In this document: positions 15,753 through 16,329 of the stretch, one piece after another
How positions within the stretch are numbered: the first letter of the stretch is position 1
Layout: each line of letters starts with the position of its first letter
From: an uncultured Peptoniphilus sp.
GTDB lineage: Bacteria > Bacillota > Clostridia > Tissierellales > Peptoniphilaceae
NCBI RefSeq assembly: GCF_946998875.1
Contig: NZ_CAMQAY010000029.1
Span: 1 to 16,329, forward strand
Length of the DNA stretch: 16,329 nucleotides
Direction: 5' to 3'
Notes under the pieces: model-generated
The model's database searches: none
The model's input: the letters and a program-made list of their open reading frames with translations, nothing else
Told to the model about the DNA's origin: nothing
Program-made: the position numbers and the translations under genes

Positions 15753-16241
15753 ATGACTTTAGAACTTAAGGGAATAGAAAACTTAGACAATAAGGAAAGA
15801 CTTGACTACATGGTGGACTTTGGTAGAGCCACTATAAAAACTGAGGCAGATATGATCGCCATGATGGCAAATATTTCTTCAGTAATATTTAATGTAGTGG
15901 AAGATTTAAACTGGGCAGGCTTTTATCTTGTGAAGGAAGATGAATTAGTCCTAGGACCCTTCCAAGGTCTACCTGCCTGCACAAGACTTGCTGAGGAAGG
16001 AGTTTGCGTGGCAGCCTGGAAGGATAAAAAAATTATGAGAATAGAAAATGTTCATGACTTCCCAGGGCACGTTGCCTGCGACTCGGCATCTAATTCAGAA
16101 TTAGTCTTGCCAATCCTTGTTAAGAATGAAGTTATTGGAGTCTTGGACCTAGACTCACCAAGCTTAGGTCGTTTTACAGATCTGGAAGAAGAAAAATTTG
16201 CTGAACTTGTAAGGACTATGGAAGAAGAATTAAATAAATAA
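15753..16241 (+). CDS. msrC: GAF-domain free methionine-(R)-sulfoxide reductase (fRMsr)
   Basis: This 162-residue protein is a single GAF domain of the fRMsr family (E. coli MsrC/YebR), which reduces free methionine-R-sulfoxide with thioredoxin. The three catalytic and resolving cysteines are present: Cys76 in LPACTR, Cys85 in EGVCV, and Cys109 in FPGHVACDSASNSELVLP. The closing VIGVLDLDSP is also diagnostic. Two small departures are visible: the Cys76-Cys85 spacing is nine residues where I recall ten in the E. coli enzyme, and the usual Gly after the second Cys is Val. The gene is last in the operon, 6 bases after the amidohydrolase, with GAGGAAG as ribosome binding site. Its presence suggests the operon deals with free amino acids, methionine possibly among them. 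Confidence 0.9.
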   Translation: MTLELKGIENLDNKERLDYMVDFGRATIKTEADMIAMMANISSVIFNVVEDLNWAGFYLVKEDELVLGPFQGLPACTRLAEEGVCVAAWKDKKIMRIENVHDFPGHVACDSASNSELVLPILVKNEVIGVLDLDSPSLGRFTDLEEEKFAELVRTMEEELNK

Positions 16242-16277
16242 AAAATTAGGGGTAGAGAAATTTACCTCTAATTTTTT
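16241..16277 (+). terminator. Terminator of the ACT-UPF0210-permease-amidohydrolase-fRMsr operon
   Basis: AAAAATTAGGGGTA (16241-16254) pairs with TACCTCTAATTTTT (16263-16276) through one G-U wobble, with an 8-base loop and a final T-run. It directly follows the fRMsr stop codon. The remaining bases to 16329 show no gene or signal. Confidence 0.85.
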
Positions 16278-16329
16278 GCAGTTATTACTCATGAACTTAT
16301 GACCATAAAAAATTAAAATGGAGTTAGAA

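Noticed and set aside
1..16329. CRISPR array, insertion sequence, tRNA or rRNA gene
   Set aside because: No regularly spaced direct repeats, transposase-like frames, terminal inverted repeats or recognisable RNA gene sequences were seen; nearly all of the window is accounted for by protein genes.

Overview
The window is about 16.3 kb of AT-rich bacterial DNA (roughly one third G+C by eye) with tightly packed genes, strong AGGAGG-type ribosome binding sites and hairpin-plus-T-run terminators. This points to a low-GC Gram-positive (Firmicutes). The combination of selD/yedF selenium genes, a secreted G5/Ig-like protein ending in a copper-amine-oxidase N-terminal-type domain, and an ACT/UPF0210 pair fits an anaerobic coccus-like lineage such as Peptoniphilaceae (Tissierellia). 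That assignment is an inference from gene content, not from a marker gene.

Positions 1-3530 (+ strand) hold the end of a selenium/sulfur-trafficking operon: the C-terminal part of selenophosphate synthetase (selD), YedF, a small DUF3343 putative Se/S carrier, a class V aminotransferase of the cysteine desulfurase type, and a DegV lipid-binding protein. Adjacent genes overlap or lie within 17 bases of each other. A hairpin at 3491-3530 ends the operon and also serves the convergent gene.

Positions 3568-7457 (- strand) hold one large secreted surface protein of 1267 residues: signal peptide, N-terminal region, four Ig-like repeats, four G5-type repeats, a proline/aromatic linker and a C-terminal CuAO_N1-like domain. 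Its promoter carries a (TA)9 tract exactly between a TTGACT -35 and a TAGAAT -10. The spacer is 15 bp now and would be the optimal 17 bp with one more TA unit. This is the most interesting signal in the window: a candidate phase-variable promoter.

Positions 7551-9830 hold a divergent pair: a MATE-family exporter (-) and a class I glutamine-amidotransferase-like gamma-glutamyl hydrolase (+). Positions 9841-10962 (-) hold a lipoprotein of unknown function, whose start is corrected here from an upstream TTG to an internal ATG.

Positions 10993-16277 (+) look like one operon: an ACT-domain protein, its conserved partner UPF0210/DUF711 ('PFL family'), an APC amino acid permease, a YtcJ-type amidohydrolase and a free methionine-(R)-sulfoxide reductase, closed by a terminator. 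Together they suggest uptake and processing of an amino acid or N-acylated amine under amino acid sensing. The substrate cannot be read from the sequence. There are no RNA genes, insertion sequences, CRISPR arrays or intergenic gaps above 300 bases.
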